From contig JAULSR010000001.1 of the NCBI GenBank assembly GCA_030512295.1, forward strand, positions 6,657,001 to 6,721,000: a stretch of DNA of 64,000 bases, given 5' to 3'. Shown here piece after piece: positions 11,114-23,359 of the stretch. A program made the translations under genes and the position numbers. The notes under the pieces are model-generated. The model made no database searches and was not told the DNA's origin. It saw only the letters and a program-made list of their open reading frames with translations. This DNA comes from Bombardia bombarda (taxonomy: Eukaryota > Ascomycota > Sordariomycetes > Sordariales > Lasiosphaeriaceae). Every line of letters begins with the position of its first letter. Position 1 is the stretch's first letter.

Positions 11114-14100
11114 GGTGCGAGGAATGATTAATTATGTGTGAGATGGAAGATGTTGAAGTCGTGAAAATCCGAATGACTCTATGGTATGGGATATGGTCGC
11201 TGTCCGAGGATAAACAGATGAGGTTAGAAAGGATGGCGAAACATGGCAAACAGTAGAGAGCAAACAAGGCCTTTTATAGATCAAACTTGCGCACTAACTA
11301 AAGACAGCCCCAAAAGACTCGCAATCGAAACACAAAGGCTTCACCGCCAGTCCAAGATCTGGGTGACCTCTTTGACGTGGCATCGGTCTATCGAGATGGT
11401 TGCAAAAGGGTCTGCTGATCACTGCTCGGTCAAGCACGGCTAGCCATGATGCCATGGACAGCATGCTTACACAGGGCTGACTGGCTGTTGGAAAGGGTCA
11501 AGTCGTGTGAGACAGGATGGAGGACTCGAGAGTGAACAGTGACGCCTTCTTCAGGCACACCCACTCCGATCTCGCGAGGATGAACCCTGTTGCCATGCTT
11601 TGGAAAATGCAACTCGGTCATGTCTCCGACCCATGGGCTATCGATATTGAGAGGCGTCTTCCGAGAGATTCGGTTGCCTTGTATCCATGACCTCGTCCTC
11701 CTTCTTCCTTTCTCCCCATATCTCTACCTCATGCTGCCACATCATCAGTCAGAATATGCCCGTCGGGGAGACAGCAAGGCGGTGATGAGATGAGCAACTA
11801 TTTCACCGAGGCCATGCGATCCCGCACAATGACATGCAGGTAGCCGCACGCGCAGTCGGGGCGGCTACTGCGCAGAAGAATTCCAGCTCATCTCAGAATC
11901 TGATAGGGCTATGGGGGCAGGCGGCAAGTCGCCGTCTTCTAGGAATCCAAGGTCGGCGTCTGCCCTGGTCGAGACGGTTATGGGACGGACGGTGGATAAT
12001 CCTACAGAGCGGGTATTTGCAGCAACCTGCCCCCACCGACCCATCCCTCCAGCTGCCAACGCACAACACATGGCCACGGAAGGAGAATGGGCGAGGCTCG
12101 AGGCGCCCGGGTCCATCTGCGCCTTGCTTTGCCTGGCTCGTCACTTCTCCCTTTTTCTTTCTCCATTTCTTGGCCTCGGATAGCAGACCAGACAGGGTAC
12201 GGGACTGCATGCAGACTCCCGCACTCTGTCCAGAGCACTGGGAGCTGTCTCGGATTCTAAGTAACTCAGGTAAGTACAGTGCCATCCATGTATGTACGTC
12301 ACCCACCAACGCCCAATAAGGAGAAACAAAGCTTACCTTAACTTTCCACGGCTCCCTGTCAGCATCGATAAACTCGATGTGGGTATTTGAGGCCATCGCG
12401 ACTACTACCACTACCCATGTAGTACAAAAAGGTCAGTCCAGTAGGTCCAAACCAAACCTAAACGTGGCACGGGTGCCCAGCAGTCAACCAAGTTACCTTG
12501 GGTACTACTCACGCACTCGGCCCTTTCAGCTTGTCCTCCCCCAAAGCGCAAAGGGAGAGGCTGCCTTGTGGCTGCGTTTGAAGTGGGGTGACACCTGCCA
12601 TGGCTTGGAATATGAACTCTGCTTCGGATCGGCAACATTTGCACCTTCCAATCTTCCGAGGTGGAACGAGACCACCCAGCAGCGGGAAAGTGCAACTTTG
12701 CAGAGCGCTTTCCGTTCTGTCGGTCTTTTTTCTTCCACCCTTTTTCCATGCTTTGCCAGCGAAAGTTGCTTTTGCTCCTCTTCCCATCTTTATGCAGTGT
12801 AACCAATGCCAATCGACCACTTACCTATTACCTTTTTCTACCTTAACCTAGAGTGCCTTGAAGCCGACCTTCCTAAGTCAAGGTATCCAGCACAATCGGA
12901 AGCTGCAAAGCAGGTTTCCTCTCCAACGTTCCTTCCCTTTGGTTCTGTTGGGATTCACAACTCACACGGAAGGAGCTACCCATGCATCATCCCATTTGAA
13001 CCAACTAAAATAGGCACTAACAGGCAGGTCGGAAACGATCTCACAAAAAAAGAAATGGCCATCTGTAAAACTACCTAGGAGTATCGTGTGCCCTACTACA
13101 TGGAGAGCGTATCATGTGCCCTAGCTTCATGCCCGCGATACCATGGATAAAGCTTGCCATCACTATCGGCAGAACGAGTAACACTACTCTGTCCAAAAAG
13201 TGTATCTATCTCTTGCTTACTCCTCAAATCAAACACCGGCAGCCGGCTATTGGCCGCTGATCACAACGCACCGCTCGCCTCGTTTCTGTCGCAATAGAAC
13301 GATGCATTACAACAACTGAGACAGGCATCATCTACATGCCTGGCAGCCAGCTGCCTACAGACGAAGAAACGCGATTCGACTGCAACGCAACGCAATGCAT
13401 AGGTAGCGAATGCGCATGCGCGGTTCCTCGGCAGCAATAACAACAGAGAGCAGCAATAAACAGCACCGCCAACACCACCCATAACCGCAAAACTGCTGCA
13501 CGTCCATATCTCGGGTGCCTGCCGAAAGGTGGCTGATACCGGTCTGCGAGACATACTGATCGATGTAGCATCCATCCATCCATCTCCCCCCTCTTACCCC
13601 AGGCCGAAACCAGACGAGACAGACACTGTGGGAGGGGGGTCCCAAGAAGCGTGTGGCGTCGCGCACTCCGCAGCCCCGGGTCTGACCCGCTCTTAGTCGA
13701 GTACAAGTGATTGGCTAGGGGATTTCTCCTGTTGATGCTTGGGTACCTAGGCAGTGAGGGAGATGAACAGACGGATAGTATCATTGTGAAGGAAGTTAGT
13801 ACCATGTACAAACCATGGCAGGCACTAACCCAACGACTCCAACCAACACATTGAAAGACCTCCTATGAGATCACAAAGCCGCTAAGTAGTCCATTCATCC
13901 CTCTCTTTCCTACACCACAAACATACACAACACGTAGCACAAGTAATCGAGACATCAAGAGCATACATAGCATATGTATGTATACGTACCATGCAATCCC
14001 TCCCCTGCCCCATTCTACCCTACCCTGCCGAATACTGTCGGGCAGAAACATGAGCACCTGGGCCTCCTGACCTGATATTAATGCAGGTTCTGTCTCACCG

Positions 14101-15689
14101 CCAACCCATGGGGGCATCTGCCACCACCCCATCGGAGATGCCTTGTTCTGCTTCCCCGCTTCCGAGTCCGGCAGCAGCAGCAACAGTAGCAGTGCGAATG
14201 TATGTTTCGGTCTAAGAACGGGCCGGGTCTGACCATTGAGGCTTTGGGGGGGGGGGGGGGGGGGGGGGAAGAAAGGAGATAAGAACAGGACTCTCTAGGT
14301 GGTCATCAATGCATAGCATGAGTAGTAGATGGTTCGATGTAGCTTGCCGGCAGAATTGGTCATGGGAACAGAAGCCATACAGATATGCAGATTGGTAGAT
14401 GTATGACACTGGCTATTTGCTGTTCTGGTTTTATGAGGCGGATTGGGCACTTAGCTTAGTCAAGAAACGTAACCAGCTAGAAAATAGATGGACATAGAGG
14501 GAAAAGGAGCAGCACCTGTGAGAGAAAGTAGGCGTATGGATAACGAGCGTTATTTGATATAAAAAACCACCCGATTGCCTCTTGATCTGGCGATGAAAGT
14601 GTTAAAAGTTTGTTGGTGTGTGCGTGTGTGTGTTGGGGATTGCCGGTATTTGATACATTTCAAGTCTGTCTGCCAGCCATCCGCCCTTTCATTTACCTGA
14701 ATCGACCATACCTGATCTTCTCTACGACATAAAGCAAATGTAAGTACGCTGTGTAGACATGATGCTGTAGATCGCCCTAATTAGTGCTACGTCTGTCGAT
14801 TGCCCAAAGCTGTAGCTTACCGAGATAGGTATCTAGGTCTAGTTGATAGTAAGATATTGAAAGGAAAACGAACCATTACACTCGGCTGTTCTGTGCTTAA
14901 GATGTACAGCCAACCTGCTTGCTACGATCAGATAGGTTTAATAGAAGAATTTTGAATGTATATGTGCTAACAGAGCGCACTTCAAAGACTGCTAGTCATG
15001 AAGATACAGAACTTACTGTTCGGGCCATATTCCAGCGCCGGTATCGCCTATCCATCTTATGTGTGGTTATTTGCATATTCACAAAACACGGTTTGCTAAT
15101 GTTCTAATTTGTCTACTCCAAGATTCTAATGAATGACTGTATGCAGAGGAGAGGTAGCCATCTTCACCCCCTTGGGCATGGGCTTCCAGACCCAATTCCA
15201 CAATCTTCCTCGTATAAGATCTTTACGCCCTCCTATTTTCTCTTCTCTTTTCATGACACCTAATTTACAAGCACAATAGGGGGAGGAATATGACATTACT
15301 GACTCGCTTTGCTCCTCAAGACCCATTTCAACCCATTCCTATTTCCACCCCAGTCTCGTTCCCTACCTATATAAGAAATATCCTCTCCTTCTCCCTATGA
15401 TTCTACCTTAATTTCCGCCTAGCATCATTTAGTAATACATGTAGTCTTCAAACCGCGGTAAGGGGGATTGACCGCAAGTCTCCTAACATGTACAACACAC
15501 TCCCTTCTCCTTCTCACTTTCCCGGCACTGCTAATATTAATCTGTCATTGTATAACCCACCCCCGTATGAGTCGATTTGTGTACGACAAAAAAGAGTAAT
15601 ACTAATAAAATAGACCATTACCTGTTGGAGTTTACACCATCATCCCGGTTGTTTAAATGCTGACATAGTCAACCTTTATGCAGAAATGT
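11114..15689. other. 4.6 kb without a supported gene
   Basis: There are several overlapping frames on both strands but none has recognisable domains. One frame on the minus strand (11893-12411, 172 aa) starts with a gene-like stretch (MASNTHIEFIDADREPWK from an internal Met) followed by a GTAAGC donor-like site. I found no matching downstream exon. The right part (14.6-15.7 kb) is A+T-rich and featureless apart from homopolymers and short GT repeats near 14610-14632. Confidence 0.35.
14246..14268 (+). repeat. Poly-G run of about 23
   Basis: A long uninterrupted G homopolymer in non-coding DNA. It could form a G-quadruplex; the exact length is prone to assembly error. Confidence 0.85.
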
Positions 15690-16020
15690 CCCATTCAATA
15701 AAAAGGAGGCCTTAACATAATACAAATGAGGACCTGCACCGCAGTTGCCCGTATAAGACCCTAAGCCCATTTAATCTTGACGATACCGTCCTCAGAACTC
15801 GTCACTATCCTTTGTACAACTATCGTACTTACAACTATCTCGTTTACAACTATCTCGTTTATAACTATCCCAAGTATTCGTATAATAATCGCAAATGGGG
15901 TTTTAATGATAGGAATTAACAGTCACAGTTTGGGATGGAACGTTGGGCGACCTTTTTTGATGTTGCTGCAGTCCAGGTGCCCTACTGTACGGAACGTCGT
16001 GACGTTCTGAATTTAAATTT
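15690..16020 (-). mobile_element. MITE-like element, copy B (inverted relative to copy A)
   Basis: Read on the minus strand, the left end (aaatttaaattcagaacgtc, then ccgtacagtagggcacctgg) matches the terminal repeat of copy A. It is followed by ggtcgcccaacgttccatcc, as in copy A. The far end carries tacgggcaactgcggtgcag before a decayed terminal repeat. Between them lies a tandem array of about 4.5 units of 15 bp (gatagttgtaaacga and variants, around 15800-15875). There is no coding capacity. It ends about 330 bp upstream of the LST8 start codon and so may sit within or near that promoter. Confidence 0.6.
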
Positions 16021-16352
16021 CACGTAGATGTGGACATTTTACAGATCCCTACCTGCTGATGATCGATAATCAATCGCCTTATGTAATCAGGAGCTGGTCC
16101 CTGCTGGCTTGGATAGACATTGCCAGTCAGTTTAGGTAAGCCGGTTGAGCTTGCTTGCCCCGCTGGGTCCCCCGCTGCCGCCGTCTGGGGCGCTGTCAAT
16201 GGGTCGCGCAGCCTCGAATTGAGCCTGTTCCAGAAGCTACCTTACTTACCGCGTCAACGACCACCTCCAGCCTTAACCAACCTGCAACCTACCTACCCCG
16301 TCGCGCTTCCAATCTTCAGTACACCCCATGATGGACTTGTAGCTGGGGCAAA

Positions 16353-17471
16353 ATGTCGGTCATTCTCTGCACAGGTAAGTCGCCATGGCCCCAATTCAAT
16401 ATGTGCAGCCCTCCAGAATGTCAGCGCTGACGGGCAGTTCCAAATCGCAGCTGGCTATGACCATACCATAAGGTTCTGGGAGGCTCTCTCTGGCATCTGC
16501 TCCCGCACGATCCAACATCCGGACTCTCAGGTCAACCGACTATGCATCTCCCCGGACAAGCGCTTTCTCGCCGCTGCCGGCCACCACGCGGTCAAGCTAT
16601 TTGATATCCGTTCCACGAACCCTGCGCCCCTCCTCGTCTTCGAGGGCCACACCGGAAACATCACGGGCATTGCCTTCCACTGCGAGGGGAAATGGATGGT
16701 GACGAGCTCTGAGGACGGCACCGTCAAGATCTGGGAGACGCGCACCGGCACTATCCAACGTAGTTACAATCATGGCTCCCCGGCCAACGACGTTGTCATA
16801 CACCCAAATCAGGGCGAGATTATCAGCTGTGATCGAGCAGGCAGCATCAGGCTCTGGGACCTAGCAGAGAATACTTGCTCTCACCAGCTCATCCCCGAGG
16901 AAGACGTCTCCATGTCCAGTGTTACAGTAGCCAGCGATGGAACACTCTTGTGCGCTGCGAATAATGCGGTATGTTTTGTGATCGTTCATCACCCACCCCA
17001 TTTGACCACTTTCTCGACCAAAGCTGACACTGTCCACCTTTCTTCTCCTTCCAGGGCAATGTCTTCGTCTGGCAGCTCGTCCAAGCCTATGACCGCACTC
17101 AGCTTTTGCCACTCACTCAGTTCTCGGCCCACAAGGAATGCATCACGCGTATCCTGCTCTCGCCAGACGTCAAGAAGCTGGCCACTTGCAGCGCCGACCA
17201 CACCGCCAAGATTTGGGAGGTCAAGGAGATGGAGCCCGCCGCGCCCGACTCGGAACCCAAGCCCTTCCCGCTGGAAGCTACCCTGACGGGCCATCAGCGA
17301 TGGGTCTGGGACTGCGCGTTCAGCGCCGACAGCGCCTACCTAGTCACCGCCTGCAGCGATCACTATGCCCGTCTGTGGGAGCTGCACAGCCAGCAGATCA
17401 TTCGCCAGTACAATGGCCACCATCGCGGAGCTGTCTGTGTTGCACTTAACGACTACTCCGAGGCCCGATAG
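16353..17471 (+). CDS. lst8: LST8, WD40 subunit of TOR complexes
   Basis: Three exons (16353-16374, 16451-16968, 17055-17471) give 318 aa, the usual length of Lst8/GbetaL. The start (MSVILCTAGYDHTIRFWEA) matches the strongly conserved family N-terminus, and the first intron falls inside it (ACA-G|CT). Seven WD-type blades can be followed, for example GHTGNITGIAFHCEGKWMVT, DRAGSIRLWDL, CSADHTAKIWEV and CSDHYARLWEL, with the protein made almost entirely of the propeller. Lst8 binds the TOR kinase domain in TORC1 and TORC2 and stabilises its active site; it acts at vacuolar and plasma membranes. It stands alone here, with a gene-free region on each side. Nothing is missing, and the identification is secure. 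Confidence 0.96.
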
Positions 17472-17684
17472 GACGGGCCCGAGGATATTCCTCAGGGAGC
17501 AGTGCCGGCTGGCTGCGGGGGCGCGCTACAGCCACAGCGCCATGCCAACCACGGCTACCCAGTCCCGCAGCAGCATCAGCAGTTGCTGCAGCCACCACCG
17601 AGGAGTCATGGCAGATCGCGAGGAAGCAGGTCAAAGCCAAGATCCGCCGCGAACAAGTCGCCGACACTCGGTCGGGCGTCGGCA

Positions 17685-17713
17685 CAACAACAACAACAAC
17701 AACAACAACAACA
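17685..17713 (+). repeat. CAA trinucleotide repeat
   Basis: About ten CAA units lie some 215 bases downstream of the LST8 stop codon, probably in its 3' UTR. The poly-Gln frame across it has no homology-like flanks. Confidence 0.85.
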
Positions 17714-20685
17714 GCGACAACACCAGCGACAATATAGTGTGAATACAACACCCAACAGACCATGCACACAGCCACCGCCACCGATCCAATCCACCCAAAA
17801 TGCGTGCTCTGAGGATAGTGAAGAGTATAGGCCCAGTGCGGATCCGGCCCGGAATAGGTCTCTTGGTCCTGACAGGCCTCCTCCCCCCATACCTATCCCA
17901 AAAGTGGCTCTACCAAAGCTGTTTTGGTGATGACCAAGAGCCTTATACGCTCACCTAGCGACTAAAGGGTTCGCTGCTTCATTGTTCTTTTGCACGGAGC
18001 GTTCTATAAGCGTCGTAATATTTATATCTGCTTAACTTTTTTTTTCCATTCTCGGGATTATGGGCATTATGCCTGGTTAGTTTGAATACAGTAAGCTGAC
18101 TAACAGGGCTTTCGTTTTCCACGTATTCTGCCTAGCGTTGCAAGGCGGATTCACAGGTAGGTAGGTAGGCAGACAGGTTGTAAGGTATGATGAGCAAAGG
18201 TGGGGGGTTAGCCTTTTAAAAGGGTCGGTTCGATACTATTACTTGCTGCATTGATGGAAAACATCTGTCTAATTTGGTATCGAGAAGTGTATGAGACCTA
18301 GGTATACAGATCTCTTTTCGGTCTTTTTCTTATGCAACTGCTTCTCCTACTTGCTTACTCTTTTCTATTAAAGAGCCCATCAGCTACTTGAAGCCCGTTT
18401 ATGCTGGCCAGTCAGTCAGTCCTCACGTCGGTGTTGGCGCAAATAAAACATTGCTCAATCTGCACAGTGGATGCATATATACAGCTGGCTGCCTTGTATC
18501 TTGTAGCTGTTATATTTCTTCTCATGTCTAGGTAGCCTCACCGATATATACTACGAGACGAGACCGGGCACACCGTTCGTTCATGTGGTCACAGATAGAC
18601 AGACTTGCATGAAACACCCCACCCCCTCCCTCCCCGATTTAACACCATCCGATGAGTCAAAGGTTTGTATAAGATTCGATTGCGTGCCTACCTTACCATG
18701 TCGTATTTCTTCCACCTAACAGCTACATACTACGTAGAAAGAATGGAAGCATGGAACCTACCGACCGACCTGGGGCCGGGATGGACGGCGGATAAGTGCG
18801 GTGAGGTGGGCTGTGTTGGAGGGCTGGGTGCTGGGAAATAGCGGATAGTGACCTCCTGTGGCACCTTGGCGACCCGCGTTGGTGTGCTCAGCATCCGTGC
18901 GCCATGCCAAACCCCGCCATGGGGGGGATTTTAGAAGAAGAAACATACTGCCGTCTGTAGATTATCTTTGGTCATGCTACATATATATGTTTTCTTCTCC
19001 TGGCACTTGCCAGTACCCTTCTCTTTTCCGAGGAGCCATGCTTTGTTTCGCTGAGGTGGATGGACGGTGATGCATACAAATCAATACCGAGGTACATTAC
19101 CTTTGTCTCCGTATCCCAACCTCGATTTATTGCCAAGAGGTAGTCCAAGTCCACCAGCCACCGTGAAACGTCCAGCTATCTTGCCTCTCTCCGTGCCTTG
19201 ATCAGCAGCTGAATGCATTTATGATAGGGCAAGACCATGATAGGCGATTCTAATATGTTTATTAATCTAATGAATAAGCTCTAATTTGGCGTAGCCATTC
19301 GTGGGAAAGCGGTATATTTCAGCTTTGTTCGTCGTACTATATAGTCTAGTGTTTTGGGTGCCCGCCCGAGTGTTTGTGCTCTTTTTCTTATCCACTTCCG
19401 AATCATATCCAATCCCATTTCTTGGTGTAAGCAGAACAGCAGTCCTGGCTGGCCCGACAAGACAGCCCTCAATGTCGATCGTGCCACAAAGTGTGCATCT
19501 TGTTTGTTGGTGGCTGAGGATGGGCGTGCAAGGGGGTGAATTCGTAACAGCACGTTCCAGAACTAGATGCATTAAATTAGACCATAAACATCGTATAATT
19601 ATGGTGAATAGGTCTGGAGATATCTCTTACTAAACGTGTCGAAGAGGGTGTGACACCAAATCTTTTGACTAATGCTGTACTTACATAGAAAGATAGCCTG
19701 GAATACTTGTACGGACCAGTAACTTAACTATGGCAGTTGATATTATCTTGGTACAATTGGCAACACATGGCTTTCAAATGGAAAAATAAAGCACCCGGAT
19801 CTCTGTCATCAATCATCTTCTTCCTGCAATTCATTCAATCCCGTTGATAGATCACACCGCATAGTATCTTAGCGACTGATGGCAAACCTTCCCAACTCAC
19901 CAGTAAGTAAATGTATATGAATTGGTTGGGCCAAGAGTAATCCATTACATAGATGCTGTCACCTGACAGGCAGGTATGAGAAAGACCATTGCTCTATCTG
20001 GTCAACTTGTTACGGCTTCATCAGCACTAAACCAGATCTTCTATCCCGGGTAGGAGTACAAAGATAGTCCAGTTCTGAGTCCATATCCATTAAGTCTAAG
20101 TTGGGTAATTCTCAGAATATTAATCCACATATACTCCTTCCACAACTTGCTGAATATCACGACTCCAGACAGATAAGTAGGTAAACACAGAGTGAGAACG
20201 GTGGTTGGGGTGATACATTTCCGTGGTACATTATATTACCTACCTACTCGGGCACCCACAAACCACCGCAAACTCCCTCTCTTCAGGCATCCCACTGCCG
20301 CGAAGGAAAAGATGCAAAATGACAAGTTAACCGCCGGCAACTCCCAGCTCTCCTAGACTTTAAGTTAAGCAGCCTTTTATGGTGTGCTAAAAATATACAA
20401 CTCCATCTCCCTATCCATACAGGCAAGGCATAATAGAAATGGAGCGACAGACAATGACGCAGAATGGGTAACCATTTCCTTCCTTCTCACTCTTCTCCCT
20501 CATCGTGCACAAGCCTGAGGATTATTTTCCCCCTAGACTTCAAATTATTTTGTTCCTTTCGACTTTCTTTCCTCCATGCTCTTAGCAAGTAGGTGTTTGG
20601 ATTCCTCACTAAAAGCTCTACACTTTAAAATCGCATGCACAGACACCATCATGACTTGTGCTGCTCATACTGTCTGTCTCTCTCA

Positions 20686-20724
20686 GACACACACACACAC
20701 TCTCTCTCTCTCTCTCTCTCTTTC
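20686..20724 (+). repeat. Compound (AC)n(TC)n microsatellite
   Basis: An AC dinucleotide tract of about 15 bases passes directly into a TC tract of about 22 bases in non-coding DNA. Confidence 0.9.
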
Positions 20725-21136
20725 TCGCTGTTCCTGGCTCTTGTGCACTCCTCGTTATGTGTCGTTCTGCCCCTTGGCAATGACAAACTCTCACGTGTAC
20801 CAAGTACCGACAGTCAAGTGTTCGTGATACATTAAATGGTACATTTTCGTTTCGACCAGGTGTTGTTGTGCCGCCCGGACCTTTGCTGAGGTGTCATGGT
20901 TGTGGTCGTTCGTTGGCCAATGCGTCAAGCAGCCGATATGTCGTACAAGAGGAAAAATGCGTAGTTGGGCAGGCCACCAATTATGGAGGACGGACGGCAT
21001 TGTCCAGCCATGGCGCAGGCAGTTCGGCAGATGCCTAGTATTTCCAAAAGCTCTTTCCGGTCGCCAATGTGCAGAAAAAGGCACGAAGAGGCCTCGGTTA
21101 CACAGAAAAACACAGCCCCTCCACACCGCACTGTAG

Positions 21137-23359
21137 TCATGGATTAGAAGGTACCATGTTAGCAAGCTTTTGCTGTCGTTTTTGACCGGGCTTTGGACCG
21201 GGTTTCTTATGACCAAGCTTGGGACCGGGCTTCAGACCCTGTCTGACTTGCTTGGTCCGGTCAGGCTGCTTGACACTCTTCTCCGGCAAGAGAGCCTCCA
21301 ATCTTGCTCGAGCTTTCATCCATTTCTCATTCTCCAGAATTTGCCAGGGGATAGTCCTCTCGATCGGCTGAGGACCCTCCTTCAGACGTTGCTCTCGCAT
21401 TCGCTCAGCCGCTCTGCCAAAGCGGGTCTTGCGCCCTCCTCGTTCTTGAATCTCAGCTAACTTGTCCTCATACCACTTTTCGCTGCGGAGTTGGTTATAG
21501 TGAACCACTGGATTAATATCGATGAACTTTGCCTCGCTGGTCGGGTCTGGTTTTGGCTTTATGCATAGAGGCTTCACTTCCGGAGGAGGGCGCTGGATGG
21601 CCCTTTCCTGGCTATAAACCATATTATCGAACACGGCTTCATCTACCACTCTCGCCTCACGAGATGGTTGCGGTTCTTCTTCCTGCATTGCGAATGTCTT
21701 TGGCCAACTAGGTTCTCGTGATGACGCATGTCCATTAGGGGTGTGTTTCAGAAGAGCATGCTGCTCCCCTATCCTTCTGCCATACAACTGATGATCACTA
21801 ATGGCGTCTTTGTTTTCGCAAACAAGAATGTCTGCGTCGTCACCGCTTTCCTTCCCTGGTTGCCCGTCTGTAAAATGCACTCTGGCAAGCCCGTTTAACG
21901 CTGCAAGAGGTACCGCAGACGCCATTTTCCTCACCGCACCCAGTTTCGTTTTCTCCAATCTCTTGTTTCCGTGGGGTAACGGTTTAGCTGTCCGACGTAA
22001 TGAGCCATTGGGCGGATGACCACTGGATTGTGCAGTTTGACTTTTGACTGCTTTTCCACGGCCGTTGCCCAACGGCTCTATCCCGTTTGGCCGATACTCA
22101 GGTGCATCGGTCGGAGAATCGGATAGCTTTATTTTCTTCTTCATCGGGGAATCTCCACCCCGCAGCCGAACTGGAGTATCAGGCGGAGAATGGGCAGAGA
22201 GACGAGGGTGGGCCAACATGGGCGAAGTCGGCGACGCAGGCTGTCCGACGACATGAGAAGTCATGTTCTGGTGCATGAATTGGCTTTTTTGAACCGATTT
22301 ACGAATCACTTGGGGACAGTTCTTGTCACTCTCCGACAGCCGCTTTGAGGGGTTGGGGGCAGATTGAGAGGGGCGGGCTGCTGAAGAACCCATCTCCGAG
22401 CCCCAGGTTGCCCGTGAGCCATTTATCGGTATTGTGAGGGTCTCACGGCTGTGTGATTGGCACATGGTGAGCCCCAGCCCAATTGCTTCCTCGCATCTTG
22501 GGTAGAGGCATGAAGCATGAGGCTTTGTTTTGGGTTTGGGTTTGGGTTGAGCGGAGTCAGTGATTTCGGACGTAATGGATGCAGAGGAGTAAGCGAGTGC
22601 CATGCTCGAAGACGACGAGCTCGGTTGGCAAGAATTGAGGGAGTCGGGTTTTTGAGAGGCAGTAAATGACCGGTCGGCATAGTATTTTGTCCACTTGGAG
22701 ATGCACAGATGGCAGGTCCAGTTTCTGCCGTCGGTCGGTTAGTCGCTATCTAAGGCAGGCATTGATTGATGGATTGATTGTAGTAAAAAGATAGACGGAG
22801 AGTTTAGAGGAATTGAAACTGAAGAATCGGAGGTTGGTTGTTTTTGGGTTGGCTTGGGTTTCGGTGGGGGAATAAGATAAGTTAGGGGAGTTGCAGTGGG
22901 GCGCCGTCTAATCTGGGAATTATTGTGGAATTACTTAGTACAGTCGGGTGTATGGATAGTCAGGTTGGGGCGGAAGGGAGAATGGCTCGTGTTGCAACTT
23001 GGAAGCGGCGGCCAGAAGCAACAGATATGGAGAGTGTGGACGACAGGCGAGTGAGTGTGGGCTAACGTGACTCGGGAAGATGTTGCAATGTGTGTATGAT
23101 AGGGAGCATTGGAATCGAAGAGGAGAAAAATGGAAAGAGTAGGGATGGGAGGGTGGACGGTGCGATGAAACGGAACGACGGATGACCGAGCACGGGATGT
23201 GGACGTGGATGTTAGCAGACAGATTAGAACATACGTGCGCGATGTGGGTTTCGGCCTATGACATGCAGCATGATAATGCTTCGTGCACTTGATGCATTTG
23301 AGTAGCGGATTATTGATAGCAGTACCGTCCCGCTTGCAATTGTTACAGCAATGAGACAT
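21137..23359 (-). CDS. PHD-finger protein, PHD split by a long intron
   Basis: Exon 1 (23235-23359) and exon 2 (21137-22724) join to 570 aa. The intron is 510 nt, with GTATGT donor, CGACTAACC branch site and GGCAG acceptor. Exon 1 encodes CCNNC, then CIKC and HYHAAC; exon 2 opens with NWTCHLC. Together they make a C4HC3 PHD finger at residues about 4-50 with the expected Trp two residues before the last Cys pair. Without splicing, the downstream frame would start at 22603 and lack the finger. The remainder is largely disordered and basic. It has a second Cys cluster (SCLYPRCEEAIGLGLTMC, about residues 114-131) and Lys/Pro/Gly repeats near the C-terminus (GLKPGPKLGHKKPGPKPGQK) that resemble AT-hook-like DNA contacts. 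It is probably a chromatin reader or nuclear regulator; the exact complex is unknown. Confidence 0.75.

Larger units (their letters stand above)
17472..21136. other. 3.7 kb gene-free region after LST8
   Basis: The first several hundred bases are GC-rich, contain a CAA repeat and give rise to poly-Gln or poly-Asn frames on several readings. These look like 3' untranslated sequence, not a gene. The rest is microsatellite-bearing non-coding DNA (TAGG repeats near 18158-18170, an AC/TC tract near 20.7 kb). The last 1 kb is the 3' flank of the leftward PHD gene. Confidence 0.45.

Noticed and set aside
11893..12411. 172-aa minus-strand frame with a gene-like start
   Set aside because: Only the first 20 residues look coding; no downstream exon, no motif, and GC-rich low-complexity sequence follows.
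16120..16352. In-frame upstream extension of LST8
   Set aside because: The extended frame bypasses the splice that gives the conserved LST8 N-terminus; the complete 318-aa model needs none of it.
17365..17930. Poly-Gln/poly-Asn frames after LST8
   Set aside because: They start inside or just after LST8, depend on the CAA repeat, and have no domain or splice support; best read as 3' UTR.
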